DNA from: Hoplostethus atlanticus
Taxonomy: Eukaryota; Chordata; Actinopteri; Trachichthyiformes; Trachichthyidae
Length of the DNA: 64,000 bases
Assembly (NCBI GenBank): GCA_034670405.1
Contig: JAXDDX010000050.1
Span: forward strand, 1,290,501-1,354,500
Direction: 5' to 3'
Made by a program: the position numbers and the translations under genes. A model generated the notes under the pieces. The model saw only the letters and a list, made by a program, of their open reading frames with translations. It searched no databases and had not been told where the DNA came from. Of the stretch, positions 39,801-54,000 are shown piece after piece. Numbering within the stretch: the first letter of the stretch is position 1; each line of letters begins with the position of its first letter.

Positions 39801-42011
39801 GCCCACTTTCTGTTATTAAATTTGACCCCTGATGGCTTGCCTAATTGCCTAGATTCATACAATTGATCAGAACTTTGTTTGTGGTGATTAGAGATAGATT
39901 TAGATCAGTTTCTATAAATTTACCAAGTTTATTTTGTGTTGGTCATGCCAATATTGTGGCAGTGCACCACAGATGAGCCTATATATAGGAATCACTGAGC
40001 CTTGAAGTATTCATTTGAGATTTGTTAGAATTTTATAAGGAATACAGTAGCTGTCAAAGAATGTGACAAGAATGCTGTTAGACAGTTTTTCTTGCTATTC
40101 GATTCCAACACGGTTGCTCTGCAGCAGCTGAAGGTTTTCACATTCCACTTCTGTCAGTGACAGCCTCATTGAGATAGTCCAGTCCTTTTTAGATAACCGT
40201 AAACCAGTCTCAACCATCTGTCAGTCAGATGCAAACACACAGATCCAGCTTCTCCAGAGTCCTCAGTGTCCTGCTCCTTCAGAGTGGTTGGCACAGGGGT
40301 ATTTAGTGTGTGTGTGTCTGGGAGGAGGGGGGTGGGGGGTCTCTCACAGTGGTGACAGTGCTAATTAGCAGACGGCTCAGAGCAGAACGGAATGCTAGGA
40401 GCTGGCCTCTGGTTTCTTTGTTGACACAGAGGAATGAGGGCTGGGACAGGGAGAATGATATCAGTGAAACACGCATACACACACAGGGAAAGTAGACACC
40501 AATTACAGAATTATGGTATACAATCTGTTTTCACCAAGGCCATCAGGACCCTCTGTCTCATGTTGGTTTTTCCTTCTCTATCTAATATGCCCCTCCCCCT
40601 CTCTCTCTCTCCACCTGCAGATGTTCCTGACAGTGTACCTCAGTAACAATGACCAGCATTTTACCGAGGTGCCCGTTACCCCGGAGACGTTGTGCCGGGA
40701 TGTAGTGGAGCTGTGCAAGGAGCCGGGAGAGACAGACTGCCACCTGGCGGAGATGTGGCGTGGGTCTGGTGAGTGACGGTGCTAGCCTGCCCCCTTGTTA
40801 TCTTCTTCCATCTACACAACACAGAGAACACAAGATCTTCAATCATGAGCTATTTTGTTTGTGAAGACAAGGGACAGGAGGTATTGCACAGACACTTCTT
40901 TGTCTTCTCCCTTCACCCCTCCACTTTAATTACAGTGAGATTTCTGAAGTAGACCACATATGGAAACGGGTTGTATTGCCAACTTGCTTGGTGATTCCTT
41001 TTTGACAGGCTTATCTTTGACTGTTTTGTGGGTCTGCAATGCAAATGAAGTAGAGTGTATAATCCCTCTAACAAACACAAGCTCACAGACGTCTCCCAGA
41101 TCTGTCTCAGGTTGGAGGGGGGTTAAGGTTTCATGCCTTTGCCATCTTTTGAATCTCCCCGAGAGTCAGGAAGTACTCAGAATCAGAACTAAAGGACCCA
41201 GGCTTCGCAGCCGTTTCCATGGTAATGCTGCCATAAGCGAGTGAAGAGAGTGCCAATTATTGTGTTTGAGTACTTCCACAAGAAGAAGAAATTGTCACAT
41301 AGTCTGAAAATCAGACTGCTCACTGCTGAAAAGAGTTTCTCATTTTGTACTCACTGCAGTCCACATTAAATTGACTGTTGTGTTAAGATTGGATATAAAT
41401 ATATTATAGTCTCCATATTATAATACATATATAGATTTGATCTGTTATCTGTGTAGCCATTCCATTGTAAATGCTGTTTCATTGACCTCCACTCGGCTGT
41501 ATCGTGTTGGTCCATTTACATAATGAAAAGGTACTAAGGAGGATGAAGAAAAGAGTTACAAGAATGAATGATGAGTCACATCAGTTGTTTCCCCAAGGCC
41601 ATTCCTCAGGAAGATCAACTAGACACGGATGTCCTGTTGAAATGGATCTCCTCTCAGTTTAGGCCAGCAGAGTCAGGCTAGTGAGGTTGGACAGGATTCA
41701 CAAAGCAAACGTCACACACACAAACACTTCACCTATATTGATACTGGCAAGTGTTTAATCCTGACAAGCTCAAGATGATTCTTCACTTTGTGGTTTATGT
41801 CTACCTCTCTTGCCTAGTACACAGATTTCCCCTGCTCTAACCACTGATCTAGTATTGTGTATTCTGCCCACAGAGCGACCTGTAGGTGAGGGAGAAAGGA
41901 TGCTGGATGTGCTCCAGCGATGGGGACAGCACAGGGCAGAGGTGCGCTTTTTCCTGCGACACGACCGAGCCCCTAGCAGGGAATCAGGTGAATGTCCACC
42001 TCTATACACAC

Positions 42012-42055
<44 letters not shown>

Positions 42056-45000
42056 ATAATGGAACAGAAGGCAGGAAGACTAGTTTTATATAAGAGTCAA
42101 GGGTTATTCTCAAAGAAATTACATTTTACACCTAGTTATTCAAGTGGAGAGATGCACTCAACCTCTAGACATACACACATCCCTGCTCCAGGTAAGCCTT
42201 TATGAAAGGCGTTTTACAAAAATTTGCCTGCTTGAAGACCACCTCTCCTTCTCCCAACAATACAAAGGTTTGGAAAATGTATTCTAAGACTCCCTTGATC
42301 CAATAGCAGGTTTCAAATCCCCGGGCAAGCCTTATTTAGCCCGAATGTTGGAGGCCTGGCTCAGTGGCAGGGTGTCCCAGTCATGTCGACATAAGCCTGT
42401 TACTTTCCAGTTTTCTTAGGAACACAGAAAACTCTAGTACATTGGTGTTGCGCTATCCTCTCAGCCCCTGGTTGCGTAACTAAGCTCTCTAACCCCTCAC
42501 AGCTTGAGTCTGGCACACGGATTAGATGGCTGTTTTCCCTTCCTGTTATCTTAGCCTGCTCTTGTTTTCCCACACCATTAGTTTAGCTCAGCCCAGTTGT
42601 GTATTAGCATATTCTTATTAAAGGTGCGCTTTACCTGTATTGTCTGCATTACTTATCAGAGCATGTTATGGGGATGGTGTTGTACTAATTGATCTACCAT
42701 TAGTATGCAGTCATTTAAGTAGACATCATGTCGGATGTTCTCATTTCCCTGACGCTGAGCAGGCATGTTCTCTCCCACCAGGTCGAAGACTAAATTTGTT
42801 CAATACTGTATGGAGCTAGCTACGTGTTTTCATACTGTATGTCTTCTATAGAGGCTTAGCATAGTCTTGTGTCCCTCGCTGACACTGAGCCAGTCCATGT
42901 ATGTAACATATGTATGTCATGGGTTATCCAAAACCATTATGTAAGCTAAAAGGCTTTGGTAATGGATCAGTGCTTTAGGGATGAGATCTGGTTCGCCAGC
43001 TCCCTAAGACCTCCCAGCTGTCAGAAGCCAATAGCAGGGATGGTTATATGTGCACTCAAGTACACAGACAGGCACACACACACACAATTGTGGGACCTGC
43101 CCATAGAAGGTTGTGTTGTACGTTAAATCCTGAGATTATTGCAAATCACAAAGCAACACTGATCCCACTTTGTTTCCTGAAGGTGCTTAGCTCCATCAGC
43201 ACTAGCCAGTCTGTGTTTGCCTAACCTCCCATTGACCTATACCCTCTATTGGAGCGAGCCTGGAGAAAGGCACACACCTAAGTGTGTATGGTTGTTGCTC
43301 CAAAGGAAAGAGAAAGTGACAAAAGAGAAAGAGGAAGTTCATTTTTCACAGCTGTCTGTTAAGGTGCAAACAATTTTGCAGGAGTGTTTCTGAGTTTGGA
43401 CTAAACAGGTCTTTCATGCAGCTCTGCAGTAGAATGTGATGTCTGACTGGATCTTGTTTTTCATGTTGCTGGTTATTCAGGAGGGTCAAGAGGCTCAGAG
43501 AAGAGAAACGGAGTAAAGGGCCCCCCAGACAGAAGGATGGAGAATGGGGTGAGTTCCTGTCTTTTTAGTCATTTAAAGAACATCCAACATCCTTGTTTGT
43601 TGCTCAGTATTTGAAAAATACAGATAATTGCATCATGTTACCATTTAAGTTCAAGTTTATTTGCACAGTGATAGCAGAATGATGAAAAACCAGTGATAAA
43701 ATCCATTCTTAAAAAATAGAAAGAAGAGATGTAATCAATAATTTGTACAGGTGAGATTTAAAAAGTCAAGTTCAAGAAAATAACCATCTGAAACAGAACA
43801 ACATTGGATAACAGCGTCTAAACAACAAATGAGTCAACATAGAATAGCAGAACAGCGATAAGATCCACAAAATGTCAAGGAAATAAACATTTGGTAACAT
43901 AACCCTGACTTAGCTAATGACAAACTGAATTATATTCACATTTTTTGAGTGTTTACAAATGATGGATATTTATTTCGGAAACTTTTGTTTTTTCATTTTT
44001 GACAACATGCAAATCGGGGTGTCTTTTAAAAAAATACATTTTTATGCTATTACATATAAATAGTTATTGGCTCTTTTTAAAAAGACTATTAGCTGCAAAA
44101 AGGTAATTTTAAGACTAAATTTGGATTGAAATTTGGATTGACCATGTGAGTTATTAGTCATATCCTTTCAGCACTTGTTTTCCTCTCCCTTGCTCAGTCT
44201 TGCAGAGAAGTAAGCTGAGAGTGTAGCTACTCTTGGAATGGGGACATGCACTTGTTTTGGCTCTAGATTTTTTTTTATGCAGTCATGCAAAGAATGGTTT
44301 AGGATTACCTTTAGAATTATAGTTGTAGAACCACTGTGAAGGTTATGCATAGTGGTGAGTTTGTCCTGAGTGTTATCTAATGGATACAAGTCAATAGAAT
44401 TTCCTCAAAAAGGATGCATGTGTTTGTGTGTGCATGTGCATTTATACTGACTTTCTCTCGCTCTCTCCCTCTCTCTTTTCTGTTCTTGCCCAGGTGGCGA
44501 CACCCCGGATGGACATGACCCTAGCCGAGCTGCAAGAGATGGCTGCCAGACAGCAGCAGCAGATAGACTCTCAACAACAACTACTCGCTTCCAAGGTACA
44601 GAGAGAGAAAGGGCAGGATGAGAGAAGGAATTGGATGCGAGATGGGTGGATGCGAGAGAAGAGGTTGAAAGAGATGGAGATGAAAGTACAAGGCAGCAGA
44701 GGAGAGAGAGGAAAAATGGAGTGAGATTAAAGGGGTGGTGGGATGATGCAGAGAAAGTGGAGAGATGGTACACACAACAAAGGTATTGAGGCAGAACCAG
44801 CGCACTTCTGGAAATTAAGATGGAGTGCATGTGGATGTTGGGGTAGACAGAGTTTAAGAGCAGATGAAAGTAATTGTGGATAGCTGAAGGTACAGTCTTT
44901 GTTATTTCAAAACCCTGAAAGAACTGGCTGCCTTGGATGGTCACTACTGATTTATTTCTTGCTATGCTCAGGATTTATTGGTGACGACGAGAAAGACTTG

Positions 45001-48000
45001 ACAGGCATGATATAATTCAATCTTTGGCTGACCCTTTTTTCCTTTTTTTCCTTTTTCTTGTCTATTAACCAGAAAACACTTCTTCATGGAGAGCAATCTC
45101 AGTCTGTCTGTCTCTCTCTCTGTCTCTCCACGCCCTAACTCCTTGAATATACCCTGCAGGGTTTGCTCAGTTTATGTCCTTTAGCCACTCAGGCTGGGTT
45201 ACATGCTGATCCAAACATTGTTAGTGTGTGTGCCTGAGGATAACACAGCAAGCTCAGGAATGTGACCTCAAGCAGTGATCTACACTTGCACACCAGTCAA
45301 GTAAACAAACAGGCATTACCATCAACACACACCTCCTGGAATGCTGGATAAAGGCTGTATTGTACTCATCTGGGAATCTGTTCAGGAGAGCTCAGTGTCT
45401 GGGTTATGACACACTGTGTAGTAGTGCAAGACTCTTGGATGATATTGAATGATTTAATTTAGCTTTACAGAATATTTTAACCTGTATTTAACCAAGCAAG
45501 TTGACTAAAACTACAATCTTATTTACAGCAACAGCCTTGGGTAGTAGTTGCAGGGAGAGGCTTAACATAGTGATAAGATGATATGCATAAAACTCTTGCT
45601 TTTCCTCCTCCTTTGTCCACAACTTCACCTTTGCATTACCCTCACCCTCTTTCTCCAGGAGAGTTTCTTTTACTTATCTGCCCCACAACAGAAGCACCAT
45701 AGTCTGATCTGTCATCTTCTCTTCTTTTCTCTTTTCTCCTCTCGGCATCACTTTTTTTTTTAATCCCATGATTTATTCAGCATTCATTCAAGTGTTTTCT
45801 GTTTCTTTCCCATTATTATGGGCAGTGGCAGTAGCCTAGAGGTTAGAGAAGTGGGCTTATGACTGGACTGGTTGCAGTATTGCATCCCTGGACTGACTGG
45901 GGAAAACTGGATTTAGAAAGTGAAGGAGGAACAATCTCCTATCCTTCATCAATTCTTGTTAAGGGTCCCTTGAGCAAGGCACCTAACCCCCAATTGCTCC
46001 CATGGAGCTGCTCAGTGACTAACAGGAGAAGACTGTGGTTGTGTTGTGCAGCCGACAGATGTGAATATGTGTAAAAAGAGCATGCATACTCAGCCATGGA
46101 TAAATGAAAGTTAATGGGGATGTTTTGGCCTAATCACATCCCTGACCCGTGTTCTCTCTTCCCTCTTTGTCCCCTGTCTCATCGCTCCAGGAGCAAAGGC
46201 TGCGCTACCTGAAGCAGCAGGAGCAGCGTCAGCAGCAGCAGGCCTCTGAACAGGAGAAGCTGCAGCGCCTCCGGGAGAACGTGGAGAACCAGGAAAGTCG
46301 ACTAAAGAAAGTTCGGGCCCTCAAGGGCCAGGTGGAGCAGAAACGTCTCAGTAATGGCAAACTGGGTGAGCTCACATGATGGCTCATGGATCAATGAATG
46401 AATGAATGGCTACAATCAGGATTGGATGACTGTTTGGGTGGAAGTACTAAGAAGTGTTGGATTTTATTTTTTTTACGTTTCCAATATATGGGTGATTTTA
46501 ATAGATAAAAGTTATTTGGGAGATGCCAAAATGTTTCTGGATTGTCTTTCTTTGAGTCTTTCTTAATGATATTCAATCTATTCTCTCCCTACCTGTTCCT
46601 CCCCCGCCTTCCACTACTCTTTATCCCTCTCCAGTGGAGGAGATTGAGCAGATGAACAACCTGTTCCAGCAGAAGCAGAGGGAGCTAGTGGTGGCCGTGT
46701 CCAAGGTTGAGGAGCTCAGCCGACAGCTGGAGATGCTCAAGAACGGCAAGATGGACACCTTCCACGACAACCAGAGCTCTGTGGCTGAACTGGACCGCCT
46801 TTACAAGGAGCTGCAGGTGTGTGTGTGTGTTTGTATAAACATTAATGTGTAAGCCACGGTTTGTCACATTCCCAAAGTACTACTACAGCAATAAAATGCA
46901 TGGAATGAAGTTTGACAACAAAGCCACATTGAACTTTAAAGATAATCAATAATCAACTAAGATGTTGACCTGTCTCTCCTCTGTCCTTTTGTCTCATCCT
47001 CTCTGGTGGCCAGCTGAGGAACAAGCTCAACCAGGAGCAAAACTCTAAGCTGCAGCAACAGAGAGAGAGCCTGAACAAACGTAACCTGGAGGTGGCTGCC
47101 ATGGACAAACGGGTCAGCGAGCTCCGAGATCGCCTGTGGAAGAAGAAGGCGGCTCTGCAGCAGAAAGAGAACCTGCCAGTGAGTTTAATTACACACACAC
47201 ACATGCAACATAACAGCACAACATAAACAAATATACACATGGCCTTGATGCAGGGCACCCTCACATGTCATCTTTGGCATTTGTCAAACTTGTTGACGTG
47301 GTTTTAAGACACTCTCAATTTGTCAGGACTCTAATGTTCATATCCGCTAATAAATAATTGAAAATGCTTTCGCTCAGAGCTCCCCCTAGAGGTCAGAGAG
47401 AATAAAGGCTGTTTGTTTGTATCTCTCTTTACCTCCGGAAGCCTCAGATTCCCTGGCATTCAGAGCCGACCCATACCAACGTAAGGCACCTCAACCACCT
47501 CACACAAAGGAGTCATCTCTGATCTCTCTCTTTCTGTCTTTGATCTCTCTCTGTCTGAAATGGCTGGTGGGGATCATGTCACAGAGTTGCATCTGCGTTT
47601 ACACTCCCACTTCACTCTGTGTCATCTGTTCCATTTGGCAGAAGCAACTGAAGATGAGAGAGGAGTAATGAGTGTAGGCAGACATGGCAGACAGGCAGGA
47701 ATGTCAAGGGAGATGCTATCTTTTCTGGCTGTGCTCTGACAGAAACAGGAAAAGGCAAACAACCAACTTACTCTTGTAACACAGAGGTGATGAGTCATTC
47801 TAGAATAGGCTGTATATAATTCAGCAAATACTACAGATCGGTTAGTTGGATCTAGTGAAATCCAATACTTCATGAGCGTTTTGTACTAGTCTTTTTAGGT
47901 GTTAATATTTTGGCTCTGAGCTCACTGCCTGGTGTCTCCCTGCTCCTCTGTTCCTCTCTCCCTGAGTTGTTTTGAACACTAGAGTTGCCATGGGACTGTT

Positions 48001-51000
48001 AAATAAGAGTAAACAAACTCCTCTTTGAAATAGTTTGTGTGGAGTAGAAATTAACATTCAGCGTGCTTCAGTTTGAGTGAGAATTTGCTGCATAATTGTA
48101 GGGAGAACCAAGGATGCAAGGAACAAGTGGCTGAAAAAGAAACATAATCAGACTCACTGGTTGATGGATAATTTTTGTTTCTTCTTCATCTCATAACATC
48201 TCAGTTGTATGTATCCTCTACAATATGCAGCCAATTTCACACATTTTTCAACCAATCAGGTTGACTGCCTGTCAAATATAATTATGGTGTTTTCGGTGTT
48301 TTAACATTCTTTTCTCAATCAAATTAACATTCAACCAACAACATTTAACCATATAGACTAGATTGTTGATATTTCTTATTATTCAATGCTGATTTATAAC
48401 TTCTTTGTGCAGAGTAAAAAGATGTATGTATTCAGAGTGCCATCCGTGGTCTTTATTGTAGATAAGGCAAAATGGCCTGCTTAGTATGCTGCATGAAGTA
48501 TTTACTAATCAAATACAGGCTGCGAGATCTCAAGTGGCCTATAAGTTAGGACATAGATAATTAATGTCATAATGGAAAATGAACATGTAATTTTGAAGTC
48601 GTACTTGAATACTTTTAGATAAATGAACAACTTGCACCCTGACAGTGGGAGAATCCAACATTAAAGAACCTTCTCTTTTGATGTACTTTTACCATATCAT
48701 GAAGTAGGAGTGTGTCAGTGTGTGTGTGTGTCTGTGTGTGTGTGTGTCTGGAGATGACGGGCTAAATAGGCCCCAATGAGGAGGTGATTTACCCACACTC
48801 TGCCTGGAATCATAATGAGTGGGCCTTTTTCACACAAGCACAAAGACACACTCCGTCCAGGCTGCTCTCTCCGCCAACCAAACAGCAAGGGTCTGGCTGA
48901 CATCACCCAACAAACATGTATAACCATACTGACTGAAGAGAGCTACTTTGAGAGATGCCAGCCTAGAGTCATATCATACTGTCTTCATCACATAGTCCTG
49001 GAAACAATCAGAAGGATAATAGTAGATTGGTAAACAGGGATTGGTTGGTATTTTGAACTGCTGTTGCATGTTTGTGTTTTTGTTTTCTCAAGAATGGCTA
49101 TCCTGGTAAAGAGAGGGCTTCAAAAGACACTCATCTCCAGGTAACTAAACTAGCATTGGAGCTGAACTTTTGTGTCTCATCCTTTCTCTAATCTGCCCCA
49201 TATTCTTGACAGGTCTTGAGTTCATCTTGTGTTAAAGGGTCACAGCTTGCCTTAATATCCTCAATTGTGTAAGATGAGTTTTCACCCAGTTTATGAGTTT
49301 TATTTTGAAAGATGGTAGTGAAATACTTTGCCCAAGTTTGAAGTAAACGTTAATCAGGCTGTATGTGGGGATTGGAGAGCATAAGGACATTTGTCTTAAG
49401 CCACAGTATCTATGATAAAGGTACTGTCATCTTTAGCACTCTGTATTTGAGTCTCAAATTGAGCAATAGACCATGAGTGATCATGCTGGCTGTGTGGGAG
49501 TGCCCAAAACCCTTTTAGCTGTTCTAAAATCACTGTAAATCACAGTGGTGAGTGGCGTATTGCTTTTATAAAATGGTGTTAACGCACCATGGTGTGAAAA
49601 AAGAAAGACTGTAAATGTTTTATTCTTAATGAATAATGATAATTGGCTATTCTTCTGCCAAGCAATATAGTTTATCAACAGTAGCTTAACAAGGTGGTTG
49701 CTAAGCAACACAAGTACCCGTATGAATGTTATTAATATTTAATAATATTTTAATATTTAACAGTTATGCAGTTATTAATGTGTGCATGTATTGGGTATTT
49801 ATTTGATCACCAGTAAAACATCAGATAAGCTTTTGGCTACCAGTTTGCTTTTTTCTGTCCCTCTCGCTCCCTTTCTATTCTCCAGCTGCCCTCTGATGGT
49901 CCAGCCGGTCAGCAGTCGGGTCCGTCTCGTGTGGCGGCGGTTGGTCCATACATCCAGTCATCCACTATGCCCCGTGGCCCAGTGAGACACGACCTGCTTG
50001 TCAAACCAGCCTACCCAGACGGCACTGCCACTCTACCAGCACACGACCTGCAGAGCAAGGGCCAGCATAGGTAAGCAACCAGATGAAACCCTTATTCTAT
50101 AGCTTCTCACTTGAGCCCTTCAATTTTCCAACCATGACATAGTCTCAGCCAGGGCCAAATATAGCAGCAGGCCTTCACTTTCACCCTTTTCTCATTTTAC
50201 ATTTACATTTTAGTCATTTAGCTGCTCTCATCCAGAGGGACTTTCAGTGAATGTAACAGTTGGGCTTAAATTCCTAGATCACCAATATTACAAGCAACCA
50301 ATAGTAAGGAGTACAAAGGCCATATCTTTATTACCCTTATAATATTTCTGTGACCATAGAACAGCCATGTAAGCACGAAGTGTTAGAAATGGAATAAAAG
50401 CCAAGGAAAGCATTAAATAGGAATTATTTTCTTCTCCACTACTGTGCATTATTGTTGCTTCACAAGGTCTCAAGGTCTACCTCAACATGGAGTCATGTTT
50501 TTTCTTTTAAGAGTTGAAATGTGACAAGAATGTCCTGCCCCCAGCAGGAGCAGAGGAGTCTGGGACACATTCTGCTTGCGATGTCACCCTGAGCTCAGAA
50601 GGTAGTTAGTTATTCCACATCCTGGATGGTGTGTTGTGGCCTAATAGTGCTTAAATATGGACCTGGCCATCATCAGCAACTTCTATTCACTCTTGTGAAT
50701 TTTCCTGAAACACTTGCGTTTGTTTTGCAGTGATTGAAGCAACTATGGTGTTAAATGTGACTATTGCCATGGTGTGTGTTTGTGCCCTTTTTTATCCCAA
50801 CATGCTCCACTAGTTTCACAAGGGCCAGAGAGATTTATTTATACATGGGCAAATTTCTCAAATGAATGCTCCCTGTAATGGTCAGGTTGTCCCACCAGAT
50901 GGGGATGGAGTGCAGGCTGCCAGACTACATATTACTTGTGCTGTATAATGGAGGGAAAGAAAGCCCGGTCAAACAAATGATGGAGAAGAGTGGAGACGTA

Positions 51001-54000
51001 TCCCATTTAGAGATGCTCTTTGTGCTACTCTTTACGCAGCAAGTCTTACTCACGCACTCTCTCAGCCCTCCTTAAATAACTCCCCCAGTGGGTTGTGGGC
51101 TGGCAGAGAGCTTGACGTCATCAAAAATGAATGATCTGACACCAAAATTAGTCATTACAAAACAACAGCACAAGGGACCCCCCCCCCCCCTCTCTCATCG
51201 CTCTCTCTTCCTCGCCTCCTCATCAGCCGTTTTTTCCTTGTATGTGTACATAGGTTAGAACTGTAGAAAGGCAAGAACTAAAAGTAACAGGTTTTTCCCA
51301 GTCTGCCATGATGTTGCATGCAATTACTTCTGCATGATGAGCCAATATGCAGTATGGAAAGAAGACGAGAGATTGGGGGGTGGTTGCAGAGGAATCTGCT
51401 GCCGGCATGCACCCATCCCCAGTTCCTGTCCAGCAGGGCCGTTGTGCAGAGCATCAGGCAGGATCCTGACTGTTGTGCTGGTCATTGCATGGCCCCTTGG
51501 AGGGGGGGCAGGCCCTGCCTCGGCCTAGCTAGCAACATGTCTAGAGCAAAGGGAGATTTGGATATCTAAGGCTTCTTTGGTTTTCTTGTCTCTCGTGTGC
51601 GTCTTCCTCAGAGGCCATGTTCTTGCTTAACCCTCTGAAAGAGCTGCGGGCTAAGAGAAAAGGTACACACTTCTGTTTGTGTGTGCGTGTTTACCCTCTG
51701 TGTAGATTCTCTATGGTCATTTCTTTTGCCTTTGTTAAGAGTGTGTTTATTCTTTGTGTGAGTGATTGCCATCGAAAAAGATGAAAAGGATAGATATTGT
51801 TTTCATCATTTCTTAGCTATATCTTCAGTCCTATTTGTTTGTTGTGCTGCTGTTTGTTAAAGCATGCTTGTTTAGCCTTTTCTCAGTTCTGTTTCTGCTG
51901 TTGTAAATGGGGCAGTTGGAACAAACACATAACCTTCAGCTGAACTGACATTCTGTGTGGATTCTGACCAACCCAATCAGGTCTCTTATGCTGCGTGTGT
52001 GTGTACAATACACTTTTTAAGAGGTAGAACACATTCAACTACGATCGCCAGGCAATGCGTTGGAAATGGTCATTTTATTGCCATATTTAATGTAATGCTA
52101 ATCTTGCCAGTTGCTAAGAGCCCCCTGCTTTTGTGGCTCATCCAATTGTTAGTATCTGAGGACATGTAAGGGGTCAATATTCAATCAACCAAAAAGATCA
52201 TTATGAGAAAAGAGGCAAAACCACTGTCACATGTCATTTGTTTTTCCACAAAACCCACAGTTCTTTTACAATATAATATTGTTCTTTGCAACTTTGGGCA
52301 GGTTATGACTGAAGTTAATTTCCACTTAGTGTTTCAGTACTTTGGTATCTTTGCTTCTATGGAAGATCCTGTGGTACACACTAATACCCAAACACCCCTT
52401 GCCCCTTCTTTCTTTCTGTCTTTTCTCCCCTCCTCTCTGTCTGTCCCTCAGGCATTCAGTCATCCAAGCTGGCTGAGCGGGGCTCTTCAGGTCCAGAGTC
52501 CAACACTAACGGTCATGGTCCCGCCTCAACACTGCCACGAATGTCCTCTCACTCCAGCCACAATGTAGAACAAGGTAACACGCATACACAAGCACAAGCG
52601 CACACACAGCCTCAGCCCAGTCTTTCCACGGTGTCACACAATGTCTGAACACATCACCAACAGATGAGACAGACTCCTGACTGTTTGTGGTGTTTTTTGT
52701 TTTTTGTATGTGTTAAGATGAGACAGAGTTGAAGAGGGACAGGAAGGTGCGTCCATTTTCTATGTTTGAGCCCACCGAGGCTCCCACCACCTCCCTACGC
52801 AAGAACCAGAGCAGTGATGATCTGGTCAGGGACGCACAGGTGAGAAGGAAAGAACACACACTATTTCTAATTCATCAGCTCTTGTCCTTTAAGTATGCAC
52901 ACCATGTACCTCCCATCTGGACAGCATTGGCTCAGTAGCAGCTTGTGATCTTGATGTGAAAGAGCTGACACACTTGGATGAAGGTTGATGTAAATTGCCC
53001 TGAATGCAGCCAAGCACTTAAACATAGGCATGATCTCCATGGTTCAAAACACTTATCTACTACTGTATTGTGCTCTACAGTTCCATTAGTTAGAGATTTC
53101 AGTTTTCAGATGACACTGGGAGATTTCACATTACAAGAATTACACAGTGGGTACCTCAAACACACATTTAGAAACTTAGTGCAGTGACCTGTGATCTGGA
53201 TAATGGATGATAACCAAAAAGACATTTTAAAACATCTTGGTCTAACTAGCTTTGACTTCAAGCTGTAAGTGGCCATATTGAGTAATTATGTGCTCTTATT
53301 GTAAATCATTTTAAGTAAGTATCTGCTCAAAAAGCCCTAAGCATTGATGCTGTCCTCGACCAGCCTGTAACGTAATGAGAAACCCATTGCTCCTGTAGAG
53401 TTAAACATCTTAGAGTCTTTACAGAAATAAATCACCGACCATGGTTTGTTCATTACCAGAAAGACTCCTCCCTGGTATCTAAATTGCTATCCCTGTTTCT
53501 CTCCTCACATCTCTCCAGTCTGCTGCTAAGGCCCCAGTCAAGGTGCCTCCACCTGTCCCCAGCAAACCTAAAGGCCCTGCTGCCGGGCCTTACGGAAAGT
53601 CAGCCCTCAACACGGGCACCTTCCCTAAAGCCAAGCCCCACAGCCAGCAGCCCCAGGCCGCACAGGGCCGCAGCCCCCTCCCACCCTCTCAGAGCCAGAC
53701 ACTCCCCCTGCCCTCCAAGCAGGATGCTCCACCTGCGGCCACAGTGAGGCCCTTCACCCCAGAGCTGCCCTCCTCTAAAGACTCCAGTCTGAGTAAGAAG
53801 CCCCAGACCCTAGCCGCCAGCTCCATCTACTCTATGTACACCCAGCAGCCTGTCCCAGGGAAGTCCCTCCAGCCTGGTGTGCAGGGGGCTCTCAATAGGG
53901 CCCAGACCCGCGGAAATGGATTTGTCAGTGGTAAGAAAGTTTTTCTAACTTTTTCAGATTCATGCCTGAATGATGTTGTTGAGGCTATAGCTTTATTTAA

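Larger units (their letters stand above)
29842..40620 (+). other. tp53bp2: First long intron of tp53bp2
   Basis: A 10.8-kb intron from GTGAGT to a strong CT-rich CAG acceptor. Contents: (GT)17 at 33799-33832, imperfect GT-rich DNA at 31237-31277, a 33-bp tandem repeat at 36486-36570, and retroelement tails at 35037-35097 and 36700-36760. A unique block at 38530-38800 could be an enhancer. Open frames inside match no family I know and lack exon context. Confidence 0.75.

Noticed and set aside
44405-44944. 179-codon minus-strand open frame opposite a tp53bp2 exon
   Set aside because: It is the antisense shadow of the coiled-coil exon plus GA-rich intron; Ser/Leu/Pro-rich with no domain.
50512-50601. 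90-nt candidate tp53bp2 exon with good acceptor
   Set aside because: After the exon ending at 50070 it reads into an in-frame stop, and it does not correct the phase to 52452.
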